DNA from: Physella acuta | Taxonomy: Eukaryota; Mollusca; Gastropoda; Physidae | NCBI RefSeq assembly: GCF_028476545.1 | Contig: NW_026731648.1 | Coordinates: 519,001-583,000, forward strand | Reading direction: 5' to 3' | DNA length: 64,000 nt | Program-made: the position numbers and the translations under genes | Shown: positions 27,368-64,000 of the stretch, in pieces | Numbering within the stretch: the stretch's first letter is position 1 | Layout of the letters: each line of letters opens with the position of its first letter | Notes under the pieces: generated by a model | Told to the model about the DNA's origin: nothing | Database searches by the model: none | What the model saw: the letters and a program-made list of their open reading frames with translations, nothing else

Positions 27368-28010
27368 TACACGGATATATTTTAGTAACTTGGTGTAAAG
27401 CAGGGGTTTTTTTTTGCTCTAGTACCTTGGTGTAAAGCTGTTTTTTCTCTGGTAGCTTGGTGTAAAGCTATTTGTTTTTGATCTAGTAGCCCTGTGTAAA
27501 GCTATTTGTTTTTGCTCTGGTAGCTCGGTGTAAAGCTGTTTGTTTTTGCTCTAGTAGCTCGATGTAAAACTGGTATTTGCTCTAGTAGCTCGATGTAAAA
27601 CTGGTTTTTGGTCTAGTAGCTCGATGTAAAGCTGGTTTTTGCTCTAGTAGCTCGATGTAAATCTGGTTTTTGCTCTAGTAGCTCGATGTAAAGCTGATTT
27701 TTGCTCTAGTAGCTCGATGTAAAGCTGGTTTTTGCTGTAGTAGCTTGATGTAAAGCTGTTTGTTTTTTTTATCTAGTAGCCCGGTGTAAAGCTATTTGTT
27801 TTTGCTCTAGTAGCTCGATGTAAAGCTGGTTTTTGCTCTAGTAGCTCGATGTAAAGCTGTTTGTTTTCATCTAGTTACCCGGTGTAAAGCTATTTGTTTT
27901 TTCTCTAGTAGCTCTATGTAAAGCTATTTGTTTTTGCTCTAGTAGCTCGATGTAAAGCTGTTTGTTTTTGCTCTGGTTGCTCGGTGTAAAGCTGTTTTAC
28001 ATTGATGACT
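27368..28010. repeat. 31-37-bp minisatellite
   Basis: About 18 units of ctagtagctcgatgtaaagc-tggtttttg. Confidence 0.95.
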
Positions 28011-29001
28011 TGGTGAAAAATGATATTGTTCTGATAGGTTGGTCTAAAGATGTTTTTTTAGGTTGATCGCTGTCAATATATCGATATTCTGATTGACGGG
28101 TTAAAATCTTGCTTTAGATGGATGCTTGAAATCTGCGACGGTTTGGCTGTGAGGTCTTTATACTTACTACCCTGTTATTTTCTTTAGACATTTGTCAAGT
28201 CTTTTTTTTTTACATAATTAGAAAACAAATACACGGGTACTTCTGCTTTCGTATACACAAAAAAACGGTTCAAATGTTGCAAATCGAAACAAGATATCGT
28301 CAACGGTAGTCTCCCTTGCTATGTTCAATCATTAACTTTCCTAGCAATTACTCTGATTTACATAATGAGTCTAGAAGTCGTAACACTGTCACGAGGGAGA
28401 GACCAGGACTTCAGACCGGCCTAAGTAGCTAGTTAGCATTGAAGTTCCCCACTCCCTACAACCCCACGCCCCGCTACAGAGTAACATTTTACCCTGGAGT
28501 TCAGTCCCTTGATGGAGTCAAACTGTTCCACAAAACGATGATAAAACTGCCTTAGAACCGGTCTTTAAGCTTTTTAATGCTTAATTAAATTAAACTGCAT
28601 TAGCTTTACAGCGCTGCGTCCCTTCTACGTCACTTCAAGTTTTAAAAACTTTGTGTTGATAGTTTTTTTTTCGGTTTTATCCTTAGTTTTTTTTTTCTCA
28701 ACCGCTTTAGCCAGCTTAGCAAGTAAAAAATAAATTCGCGTTTTACTCTTTATTTTTCTAAATTAGAAGTTGGGATTCTTGGGGAAACTAATATGAATTT
28801 GATGAAGAGTCATGCATTCGTTAATTTAATGATAACAGATTCCGTTTGCTGACCCGCATAATGATGAATACCTTCGTTTATGTGTTTGGTGTTGATATCA
28901 AACGGAGAATCTAGTCTATATACTATATACGTACCTTGTACTTCACATAGCAGCACGCGAACACGCACACACACACACACATATACAAACACACACACGC
29001 C

Positions 29002-29005
<4 letters not shown>
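28011..29005. other. Upstream region of the receptor gene
   Basis: Mostly unique AT-rich DNA; CA-rich tract at 28962-29000. No promoter element could be identified. Confidence 0.4.

Positions 29006-29082
<77 letters not shown>
29006..29082. repeat. (AT)n microsatellite, 260 bp upstream of the receptor start codon
   Basis: About 38 AT dinucleotides preceded by an AC tract. Confidence 0.97.
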
Positions 29083-29084
<2 letters not shown>

Positions 29085-29340
29085 AGACAGCTTAATTGAT
29101 TCCATTTTACAATTTCTTTGTATTCAATTATCTGATTGATCGTGATTTATCTAAACGTAATGATACCCCATTTACTTTCTTAAGAAATAAATCGTGTGTC
29201 TGTTTAAAAAACAATAGTTTTTATAGCCCAGCCGAAAAGATTTGTGTAAAATGTGTGGAAATTTAAAATTGTGCCGCGGCATATAGCAGACAATGCTGTG
29301 AGAACTGGTTTTTAAGATGTGACATTGACAAACACGTGAC

Positions 29341-50610
<21,270 letters not shown>

Positions 50611-52129
50611 TTTCTTCCAGAATGTTCCATTCTACTTCACTGCATTCTTACATCTTTACGTTTGTGGTCTTTCATTTTCTTCATCTCATATTGTGTTTAT
50701 CGCGAAATTCTATTCACATGTTGGTTTTATTCACCTAAAACAGTGGCGCCTCTAGGTGGGGCGACGCCCTAAGTTGGGATTACACCACCTAGTAACGCCA
50801 CTTAGTGAAATATTATTATGTCGGAGTCTTTTATTTTAGGAATAATACAAAGAAACGGAATGTATGTCCAATTTTATTTTATGTAGTAAGTTATTTGCGT
50901 TAAATGAAAATGTGCGTATTGCAGATGATTACTATGTATGTTAATTGTAAATTATTTGATTAAACTATTTTTTTCAAAAAACATCTTTTTATATTTTATA
51001 AATTATGTTGAATTATCGGTATGCACGGTCTTTTAAGTGGTTGTCAAAAAAGACGCCACAGTCCTGGGAGGGGCGAGATTTTCCACGATTAGCGACCACC
51101 GCACTGTAAACAACATTTGTTTGTAAATTATAATTAAATTAAGTCAATGTACTTAATCTCGATCTGGATTTGCTAAAACTTTAGCATTAAATATCTATTA
51201 AGCAATGCCTTGTGGCAAAAAATTTATCCAGCTAAAAACAAACAATTAAATGTAGCTGTATTTCAATTTTGTGTTGGCCACATATCTATATAAAGGGAAG
51301 CAACTCAATTATTTATTTTTAAATTATAAGATAAATTGTTTGGCTTGGGATATTTATACTATGGTCGATACTTTAAAATTTAAAATGTCCACATTATGTT
51401 CCGTTTAAAATTTAGTTATATAATCTAATGCCCAACTTTAAACAATGAAGACACAAATCTCCATTGAATATTTAGTTATTAAATCTACACTTTAAAGATT
51501 ATTAAACGTTCATACATTAAACATTTAGTTTTTAAACTAGATAGAGTGTTACATTTACATGGACTGCAAAAAATCTCGTCTTCATGTAAAAAAGGTGTAA
51601 AATAAAAAAAAAAGAAAAAAAGAAAAAGAAAAAGGTGTTGGTGGGGGAGGCACTATGGCTCTAACAGTTCAATTCAAATGAGCATAACTTCGGTGTGCAT
51701 CACAATAAAGGCATATAACATCAGTGTAACGAATGAGGGGGGGGGGAGAGCCAAAAAATATCAGAAGTAACAATGCATCTGGTGAAAATGAGCGCTATGA
51801 ATTTGTTTAACAATCCATATGATGGGGAATATCGACGACATACTCTTTTAGACACGGAGAAAACCTTGGTTGAAATGGTTTCATAACTGATTTTTTAAAA
51901 ATATAATTGATTGCAGGTCAATGCTTTATTAATCATGTGGGACACAATGATGAATGAAAAACATGCTGTGTGGTTTATGCACACTTAGTACTTTTTTCCT
52001 GGGGAAGTGGGGCTAATGTGAATCTACATGGAATAGCCGTAGGGGGAGTAGACACAAAAAGAAAAATATTAAAATCACGCAGTGATACAAAATTGCAAAC
52101 TGGGATTTCTTCAACTCAGGTAGGTTTAA
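50611..52129. other. Region between receptor gene and MFSD13A, proximal part
   Basis: AT-rich. A 63-bp inverted repeat at 50741-50803 (cagtggcgcctctaggtgg versus ccacctagtaacgccact) looks like a minimal hAT-end hairpin in the receptor 3' UTR. G-run at 51738-51746. Confidence 0.4.
50959..50964 (+). other. Possible nAChR polyadenylation signal (ATTAAA)
   Basis: First ATTAAA-type hexamer downstream of the stop codon, about 350 bp away, followed by a T-run. AT-rich DNA makes chance matches common, so this is weak. Confidence 0.3.
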
Positions 52130-52396
52130 AACGTTCAGATTTGTGAGTTCGTGAACACGTTAACTTGAGAACCGTAAATTCCAGAATCTCTACGTGATTT
52201 CTATCAACTTTCGAGCAATTACTCGTAACTTTATTTCTGGTTTCACTGAAGCCTTCAAAATGTATAAGTTTCTATCATCATTATCATACTCTAAAAATTT
52301 TTCGTCCGTTTGTTTAAAAAACGATACCGCTTCTATAGCCATCCAAAGTCTTACACTAATAGGTGACAAAGCTTAGGGAAGATAACTCCGGCTTCC
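52130..52396 (-). mobile_element. Dispersed repeat family H, old truncated copy E
   Basis: Shares order and wording with copy C (aacttgagaaccgta, ctatcaactttcgagcaatt, cttagggaagataactccgg) but is strongly diverged and short. Confidence 0.5.
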
Positions 52397-54478
<2,082 letters not shown>

Positions 54479-54585
54479 GTACGTGAACAAATATTTTTTA
54501 TGTAATTTTAAGGAATTTTTAGTTTTCTGTACATTGTTGAAAAGGAGAAATATTACTCTTTATATTCTAACATGTTACACACATT

Positions 54586-54591
54586 TTTATT
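54586..54591 (-). other. Possible MFSD13A polyadenylation signal (AATAAA)
   Basis: AATAAA read on the minus strand about 210 bp after the stop; another lies at 54366-54371 beside the (AT)n array. Either could serve; low certainty in AT-rich sequence. Confidence 0.35.
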
Positions 54592-54799
54592 ACAAGAGTT
54601 GAAACTTCTGAAAGTTGTTAATAGAAAATATTTGATGATGACTAATAAACTATTTCAAACATATTATCACCTATCAGTTCTAATATAATAACTTCTGATG
54701 GAACAGCTTACAAGTTTTTGATTAGCATCAGAAATTCATGAAGTTACTCCATGCATCTTTTTGAGACAGAATGTAAGTTTAAGACTGCATGTAGGTTTT

Positions 54800-55032
54800 C
54801 TAGACTGGTATATGCAATACGCCTTCTCTGATGGCTTTAACCTGCAACAATCGTTGACCCTTGAGTGTGTAGCGTGACCAAGCAAATAGCTGCAGCAATG
54901 CACAGGCCACAGGGACGTATATCAATATAAGGAAAACTCCTTGTTTGTGAACTGATTTTGTCATATGATCCATTTTAGACAGGTCAAGTTTTATTGAACC
55001 TGATTCATTTCCTGATTGAAATATATCATGAC
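54800..55032 (-). CDS. MFSD13A: MFSD13A coding exon 6 and stop
   Basis: 233 nt, [13 protein letters not shown], a last hydrophobic helix ([19 protein letters not shown]), [20 protein letters not shown] and stop TAG at 54802-54800. Acceptor atatttcag. Confidence 0.92.
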
Positions 55033-57585
55033 CTGAAATATTTAAACAAATTTAATTTAGTATCCAGATTAAAAACATACTGCAATTATAAGTAATAAAA
55101 AAAAAATTCTTTTAATAATTAAATCAGTACAGAAAAATCTTTTTCTTTTTCTTCGTTCTAATTTTTTTGTAATGTTCGACAGAATTAACACAGTTAAGTA
55201 TTATGGTGTCAGCATGTTATATGTCATATGGCCTGTTGACTCTGCTTTCAACCTGCTATACTATATTTGCTTCCATCCAAGAACAAACTACAAGGCAGCA
55301 GTTGTTTGATTTTGGAGTTTTCTCTCCAAGAAGGAAAGCTGTCCCCAGCAATCAAGCTCCAGCGTTAATGGCCCAACTACTGCAGCCCCTACAGAAATAT
55401 CTAAGTATAAATATTATTCTAGATAAATAGGCATTAAAAACTACCTGTCTGTAGAGCTAAAATCCAGGTCCCTATAACAGGAGCTAATGTTTGGCCAGGT
55501 TTTGACACAAGAGCAGCCGTTCCAAATATTAAAGCAGACACAGCTTGTGGCCGCGAGTGTAAAACAACATCCTCATCTACCAAATCACTGATTACCAAAC
55601 TCAGCAGTTTACAAGTACCTTCTGTAAACACACGGTTACTAAAAATGAAAAAAATAATAATTTTTTAGCAATTATTTAAACATTTTTATTTTAAAGACAA
55701 ACTATTCTAAATACAAAGCAAAACTTCTCTGCCTCTCTTTCTTTCTTAGACAAGCACATAGTGAGCTAAGCACATATAAACTAGCAGGCTCATGATGTCA
55801 GCAACTAGTTAATTTCCACCAGGCTTTTCCTTTCTTCTACAGTCCACCACAATAATAGATTACAAGTAGAAGAGGAGATTTAGTTTGGTACGAGGATTAA
55901 TAGAGACTACAGGACTGAACTAACAACAATCAAAGGTATAATGTATGCATACTACCACTCCATCAAAATCTCAACTAGATTAATAAAAAAACATAATAAA
56001 CTCATGCAATGTGGCATATCAATCTTTGTTACCTGGCAATAAAAAAACACAGCAGCCAAACATGATGAGGACCTGCCTCATACATGACAAGACTCAGCAG
56101 TAGTTTGATCAGGAATAAAGTCCTTATAACAGCATAAACACCATATTTCTTACACAAGCTCAGGAAGTACAAGTTGTTGATATGTGGTGCAATAAATGAT
56201 ATACCTGCATCAAGAAATACATGTTTATAGTCTTGTCATAAAGTTTTAATACAATTATAACAGTAATAGCAATACTAGCAATATTAAAGTTACAATAACA
56301 AGTTACTTTGAGTGAGTAGCTTGTTAAACTAAAAAAATCTTTCAGAAACAAAGATGAAAATGAAGATTATTTTTGGTTTACTACTTGTATTTATATTGTA
56401 ATATCAATCTTATAATTTTATTGAAGTGGGAAAAATAACACAAGAGGTCTAGCATGAAAATAAGAAAATACTCACTCAACAAAAAAGATGCCATAGTAGG
56501 GCTCACTGATTCCCCCAGAAGTGTGTCCAAAAACAATGGGAAGAAGTTGGAGTTGAAATGACAGTGAAAAACCTAAACAAATTAGACAATATTTCCTTAT
56601 TGGAGTGTGTATTCATAAATTTTATATTTATTAATAAGTAATTAAAAGTTAATTTAACAGTTTGTAATTATGCTTACTTGTACTAAATTCATAAATGCAA
56701 ACCAAAGAAAGTTTCTGTGGGAAAGAAGTTGCTTTCCAAATTTGACAACAGATGCATTGTTTTTAGATTCATCTGGATCTAGTGACTTGCTCCTGCAAAG
56801 ATATAAATTAGTTTTCCTTGACAAATGGGAACAACATATTTATATATATAATAGAAGCAATAGGTAATTCTATAATTTTTTTTAATGTTCCATTAAGGTT
56901 TCAATTATTAGCATCTGAAATACTTACATTTGAGAATCATAGTTGAATTGCTTGCTATGCTTTAAATATGCTGCCTTTAATACTCTCACCATGGTGATGT
57001 AACCAACAAGTGACAGGATAGCAAGACCAGAACAAAAGATTTTAAAAGCTGTCAAGTCTGATTTATTCCACACCAAGTAAGATAAGAATACTGACACTGA
57101 GCCTATGGCGCTAAATACTGAACACCTAGAATTAAGTTTAGTTCTAACATCAGCAGACAAAGACAAATCAGCCAACAGCGCTGAGTGATGTAGATCAATC
57201 ATAGTTAGGAACCCGTCGTACAAACATAAACAAACTGCAAACTGAAGACCAGGCCAGGCCCAGTGTGTCCAGAATAGAAGAAAAGCAACAGCAAACAAAG
57301 GCCCATAAATGTGAAGTGCGTTTAACCTGCTCCATACTACATCAGAAACTCTGCCATGTCCAGCTTTATTTTGTACTAACAATTTCTTGTCACTGAACCA
57401 ACCAAATAAAGGATCATTGCATGAGTTCCACAGCAGGAATATTGTTTCTCCAAGCCAGAAGGATGTTTTGTCTATCTTGTAAACAGAGACGAACATATCA
57501 ACATGATAGAGTAAAAACACATTGTGAAGAATGGAGGTAAAGAGTGTTAGTGATCCATAGGCTGTCTCCATCTCCGATGACTGAT
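54800..57585 (-). CDS. MFSD13A: MFSD13A / TMEM180, MFS-like multi-pass membrane protein, whole coding gene
   Basis: Orphan member of the major facilitator superfamily (GPH-like group); substrate unknown. Six coding exons on the minus strand: 57571-56928, 56792-56678, 56572-56476, 56204-56033, 55638-55445, 55032-54800; 1455 nt, 484 residues plus stop, all phases consistent. I recognise it from segments shared with vertebrate TMEM180: AYGSLTLF at the start, [110 protein letters not shown]. Vertebrate proteins are slightly longer (about 517). The start METAYGSL at 57571 follows 14 bases of exon after acceptor tttcaacag, so a 5' UTR exon lies upstream. Tail-to-tail with the receptor gene and head-to-head with LSS. 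Confidence 0.93.
55445..55638 (-). CDS. MFSD13A: MFSD13A coding exon 5
   Basis: 194 nt, [58 protein letters not shown]; acceptor atttttag, donor GTAGTT. This is the best-conserved block of the family. Confidence 0.94.
56033..56204 (-). CDS. MFSD13A: MFSD13A coding exon 4
   Basis: 172 nt, [20 protein letters not shown], two further hydrophobic segments and [15 protein letters not shown]; acceptor tgatgcag, donor GTAACA. Confidence 0.92.
56476..56572 (-). CDS. MFSD13A: MFSD13A coding exon 3
   Basis: 97 nt, [20 protein letters not shown] then [12 protein letters not shown]; acceptor ttgtttag, donor GTGAGT. Confidence 0.92.
56678..56792 (-). CDS. MFSD13A: MFSD13A coding exon 2
   Basis: 115 nt, [20 protein letters not shown] then [14 protein letters not shown]; acceptor tttgcag, donor GTAAGC. 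Carries the hydrophilic mid-loop and the start of the C-terminal half. Confidence 0.92.
56928..57585 (-). CDS. MFSD13A: MFSD13A coding exon 1 (ATG at 57571)
   Basis: Codes residues 1-214: [20 protein letters not shown] through [10 protein letters not shown]. Contains about six hydrophobic segments. Acceptor AG at 57587-57586, donor GTAAGTA from 56927. An ATG 30 bp further upstream in the open frame would lie in the intron, so METAYGS is the better start. Confidence 0.93.
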
Positions 57586-57587
57586 CT

Positions 57588-58494
57588 GTTGAAAAAAAAA
57601 GAGTTGTCCTCAAAAACAAAGAAAATAAAAGAGCTACTACATGACATGTTAAAGTAATTAAAGAAAGTAAAGGTTTATTTAATATCTATTCGAAGCTTAA
57701 CAACACAAAAGTGTTGTTTAAACTGTAACCAGTGTAGTAGAAATAATCAATAACAATAATTGTAGAAATGAATTGTTACTGATGATTCCTACTCAAATGT
57801 GGCTAACTGTTTTTTGCCTGAGGCAGCTAGAAAATCAATAAAAAGTAGTTGTATAGGTGTTTTCTTAAATAATAGCATCTATATATAGAGAGAGAGACCT
57901 GTTTTTAAAGCTTTATTGAAAATAAATTCTAGACCATTATGTTGATACATAGTTCCATTTAAATAAATCTCCAGATTCTACTGAGATCAATTTTTAAATT
58001 ATCAACTGTAAATTTAAAAAATTATATAGTCTCTCTATGTGAATCTAATACTAAACCTAATTAATGATAGTGGCTGTAAGTAAATTAGTAATGAGTATTA
58101 TAAAAATATTGATTTGTAATTAATAAATAACATACCAGGCCGCCCATAGCCTACACACTACACCACAAATTAATTAGCAGTGTAAAACCAAGCAATACAA
58201 TCATAAATGTGTATTTAAAAAAATTAAATATTAAATGGTCTTCTGGCTTTTCAATAGTGAAATATTAAATAAGATGTTTGTGACAATGCAGGAATAACCT
58301 AATAGAACAAAATTACTAAGTTAAGTGACTGTCAGAATTTACTTTTTCAACTTCAAATACAATACAAAAAATAAATCGTGTTTTCCTAATGTTTTGGTGT
58401 GTTTCGGTTTGTTATAATAAAATACGCTCAACTGGAGGTAAACAAGCAACGGAGAATAAAATACGCTGAAATGGAGTTTTACCGCAGTAGTAAG
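57588..58494. other. Upstream side of MFSD13A
   Basis: AT-rich; must contain or precede the MFSD13A 5' UTR exon and promoter, neither of which I could place. Confidence 0.4.
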
Positions 58495-59246
58495 CAGTGT
58501 TTCTTCCAGACTTTTTTTCTCCGGGGGGGGGGGGGGGAGGGGGGGGGCACTTGAAATCGTCGGGGGGGGGCGGTAAACTTTCTTCGGGGGGGGGGGGGGG
58601 CGGGACACTGTTAAAAAGTATATATTTTCTATAGGTAATCTATCGTTTTGGGTACGTAAAATCGCCCGCGGCTCTATTTATGTACGAAAACGTTACCTCA
58701 TTGTCAAGGCTTTAATAGAAGTATATTGTCATACTTTTGTGTCAAATATTATAGATAAATGAATAATAAACCTAAATCAATGGCTAAATATATCGATATA
58801 GGCCAGAAATGAACTTTAAACAGCAGTATCTGAGAGCAAGATTTGCTATATAAACAGCAGCCATTTGTAAAATAGAGTGGCTTCCCCCTGAATCTGGCGC
58901 TAAAAGCTTATAAAAATAAAACTTTGACAAGATGGCTGCTATAGTAAATGAGCATGGTTGCATCTGTTGGAAACATCGCTAGTCTTCATTTATTACGGAA
59001 AAGTTTTAATTCATATGTTTAAAAACAGGTACATAAATGAATCAAGGAAACATTTTTGAATTTTTTAAAACATAAATCTTCCTCAAAATGTGAAATAATT
59101 ATTAAAATTTAAGGAGTCACCTGTTTTTCACATTACAAATCGCGGGCGATTTTACGTACCCAAAACGATAGATTACCTTTCTATATAAATTTTATAAATT
59201 TCATTTCGTTCGGGGGGGCGGTAAAAATTTTTTAGGGGGGGCTAAG

Positions 59247-59287
<41 letters not shown>

Positions 59288-59310
59288 AGAGATGCCTGGA
59301 AGACACTCTG
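58495..59310 (+). mobile_element. hAT-type MITE family G copy 2, interrupted by another element
   Basis: Ends cagtgtttcttccag and, inverted, cagagtgtcttccagg; flanked by the perfect 8-bp repeat GTAGTAAG (58487-58494, 59311-59318). Removing the inner element and one duplicate leaves about 264 bp, comparable to the 214-bp copy at 17571. Ends in a long poly-C. Confidence 0.87.
58634..59177. mobile_element. MITE with 37-bp perfect TIRs nested in the family G element, 544 bp
   Basis: Starts ggtaatctatcgttttgggt and ends with its exact inverse; 37 of 37 bases pair. Flanked by the 8-bp duplication TTTCTATA (58626-58633 and 59178-59185). The uninterrupted sequence is visible at 17571-17784. Non-coding; superfamily undetermined. 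Contains AAGATGGCTGC (+) at 58930 and CAAATGGCTGC (-) at 58857-58867. Confidence 0.9.
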
Positions 59311-59318
59311 GTAGTAAG

Positions 59319-60085
59319 TTAAGTCACAGTAGTGTTACAGTCAAACAGTGAAAGACCGAAAGAAAGTGAAATGGTGGACACTACAGTAGGCCTATTTGAT
59401 TAATTTTTATTGGGCCATAGAAGATTTACAATTAATATTTGTAAAGAAAGGTCTTACTTTTTCAACTGATCTACACGGGACTAGATCTCTAAAATGTCAT
59501 GATAAAAAAGGATGTTTACAACTAAGCATTCCATTTTTCTTTTGCAGAAGAGTTACAAATAGTTCATTGTACCGATTGGATAGACAAAAGACAGCTGATG
59601 CCGGTAATATTTTTATTTAGATCTGAATTTTGATTATAGAAAATTATGTAGATCTAGCTATAGGCCTAGATCTAGACAAAATAAATATAAACACACTTAA
59701 GGGAAATAGATTGCGTTAGTAAATTAGTTTTACAACTAGATCTAGATCTAGATCTAACTCATTACTTTAAGTACTTTACCCTCACTGACTTCACATTTTT
59801 TGTTACACTTTTTTTTTACAAGTTTACTGAGTCGTCTGAGTCTGAGTACTGTGAGTACTGAATGAATGAGAGTAGGCCTATAAAATATTATTTTTATTAG
59901 TGTTATTAGGCTAATTAGGCCTATTATATTATTACTTAGAGTAACTTAGAGTTAGAGTGTTTAGGTTTAGGACAGTTAGAGTGTTGGACCACAGAAGCAG
60001 ATAAACTCTATTTCATCTGCCCTGTTCATAGACCACCATGCCCAGAAGAATAGCACTTCACTTAACTATTTTATAATTTTTTCAG
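59319..60085 (+). other. Upstream region of LSS
   Basis: Contains the possible exon at 59548, a TCTAGATCTAGA tract at 59640-59760, gagtctgagtactg duplications near 59830, and a family S tail fragment (aactctatttcatctgccc) at about 59985-60055. Confidence 0.45.
59548..59603 (+). CDS. Possible upstream LSS exon (5' UTR or N-terminal extension)
   Basis: Flanked by cttttgcag and GTAATA, 56 nt, open in the frame that joins the first LSS exon (ends phase 1; the 60086 exon starts with the two missing bases). The joined reading ...[16 protein letters not shown] is open but resembles nothing I know, and no upstream ATG is identified. It may simply be untranslated. Confidence 0.3.

Positions 60086-64000
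<3,915 letters not shown>

Overview
The window looks like nuclear DNA from an animal, most likely a mollusc and probably a heterobranch (pulmonate-type) gastropod. The reasons are three intron-rich metazoan genes, a cholinergic receptor subunit of invertebrate type, very AT-rich introns, long (AT)n tracts, poly-C/poly-G runs, abundant minisatellites and small non-autonomous DNA transposons. The species cannot be named from the sequence alone.

Layout. Bases 1-29340 hold no gene I can support. They carry minisatellites, (AT)n arrays, tRNA-derived SINE-like repeats, short TIR elements with 8-bp target duplications, and a 581-bp TIR element built around a telomere-like (CCCTAG)n array. Bases 29341-50610 (+) are a complete-looking alpha-type nicotinic acetylcholine receptor subunit gene. 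Its main path is seven coding exons giving 561 residues, plus a duplicated alternative first exon. It resembles the alpha9/alpha10 group most. Its introns are full of tandem repeats, several of which contain copies of the splice junctions themselves. Bases 54800-57585 (-) are the complete coding part of MFSD13A/TMEM180, a 484-residue MFS-like membrane protein in six coding exons, tail-to-tail with the receptor gene. Bases 60086-64000 (+) are the first 14 coding exons (about 507 residues) of lanosterol synthase (LSS), which runs off the right edge. LSS and MFSD13A are head-to-head, and the roughly 2.5 kb between them contains one small transposon nested inside another.

The three genes have no obvious joint pathway: a ligand-gated cation channel, an orphan transporter-like protein and a sterol-synthesis enzyme. 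The most unusual signal is in the gene structure. In the receptor gene, tandem arrays at the exon 4 donor, exon 5 acceptor, exon 5 donor and exon 6 acceptor carry the splice-site sequence in each unit, often with a piece of adjoining exon. The LSS exon 2 donor shows the same thing. This 'splice-site-seeded' tandem repetition, the duplicated first exon, the telomere-repeat-bearing TIR element and the nested element with its empty-site counterpart in the same window are the points most worth following up. Exon borders were placed by hand from reading frame, GT/AG signals and family knowledge; no alignment was run.
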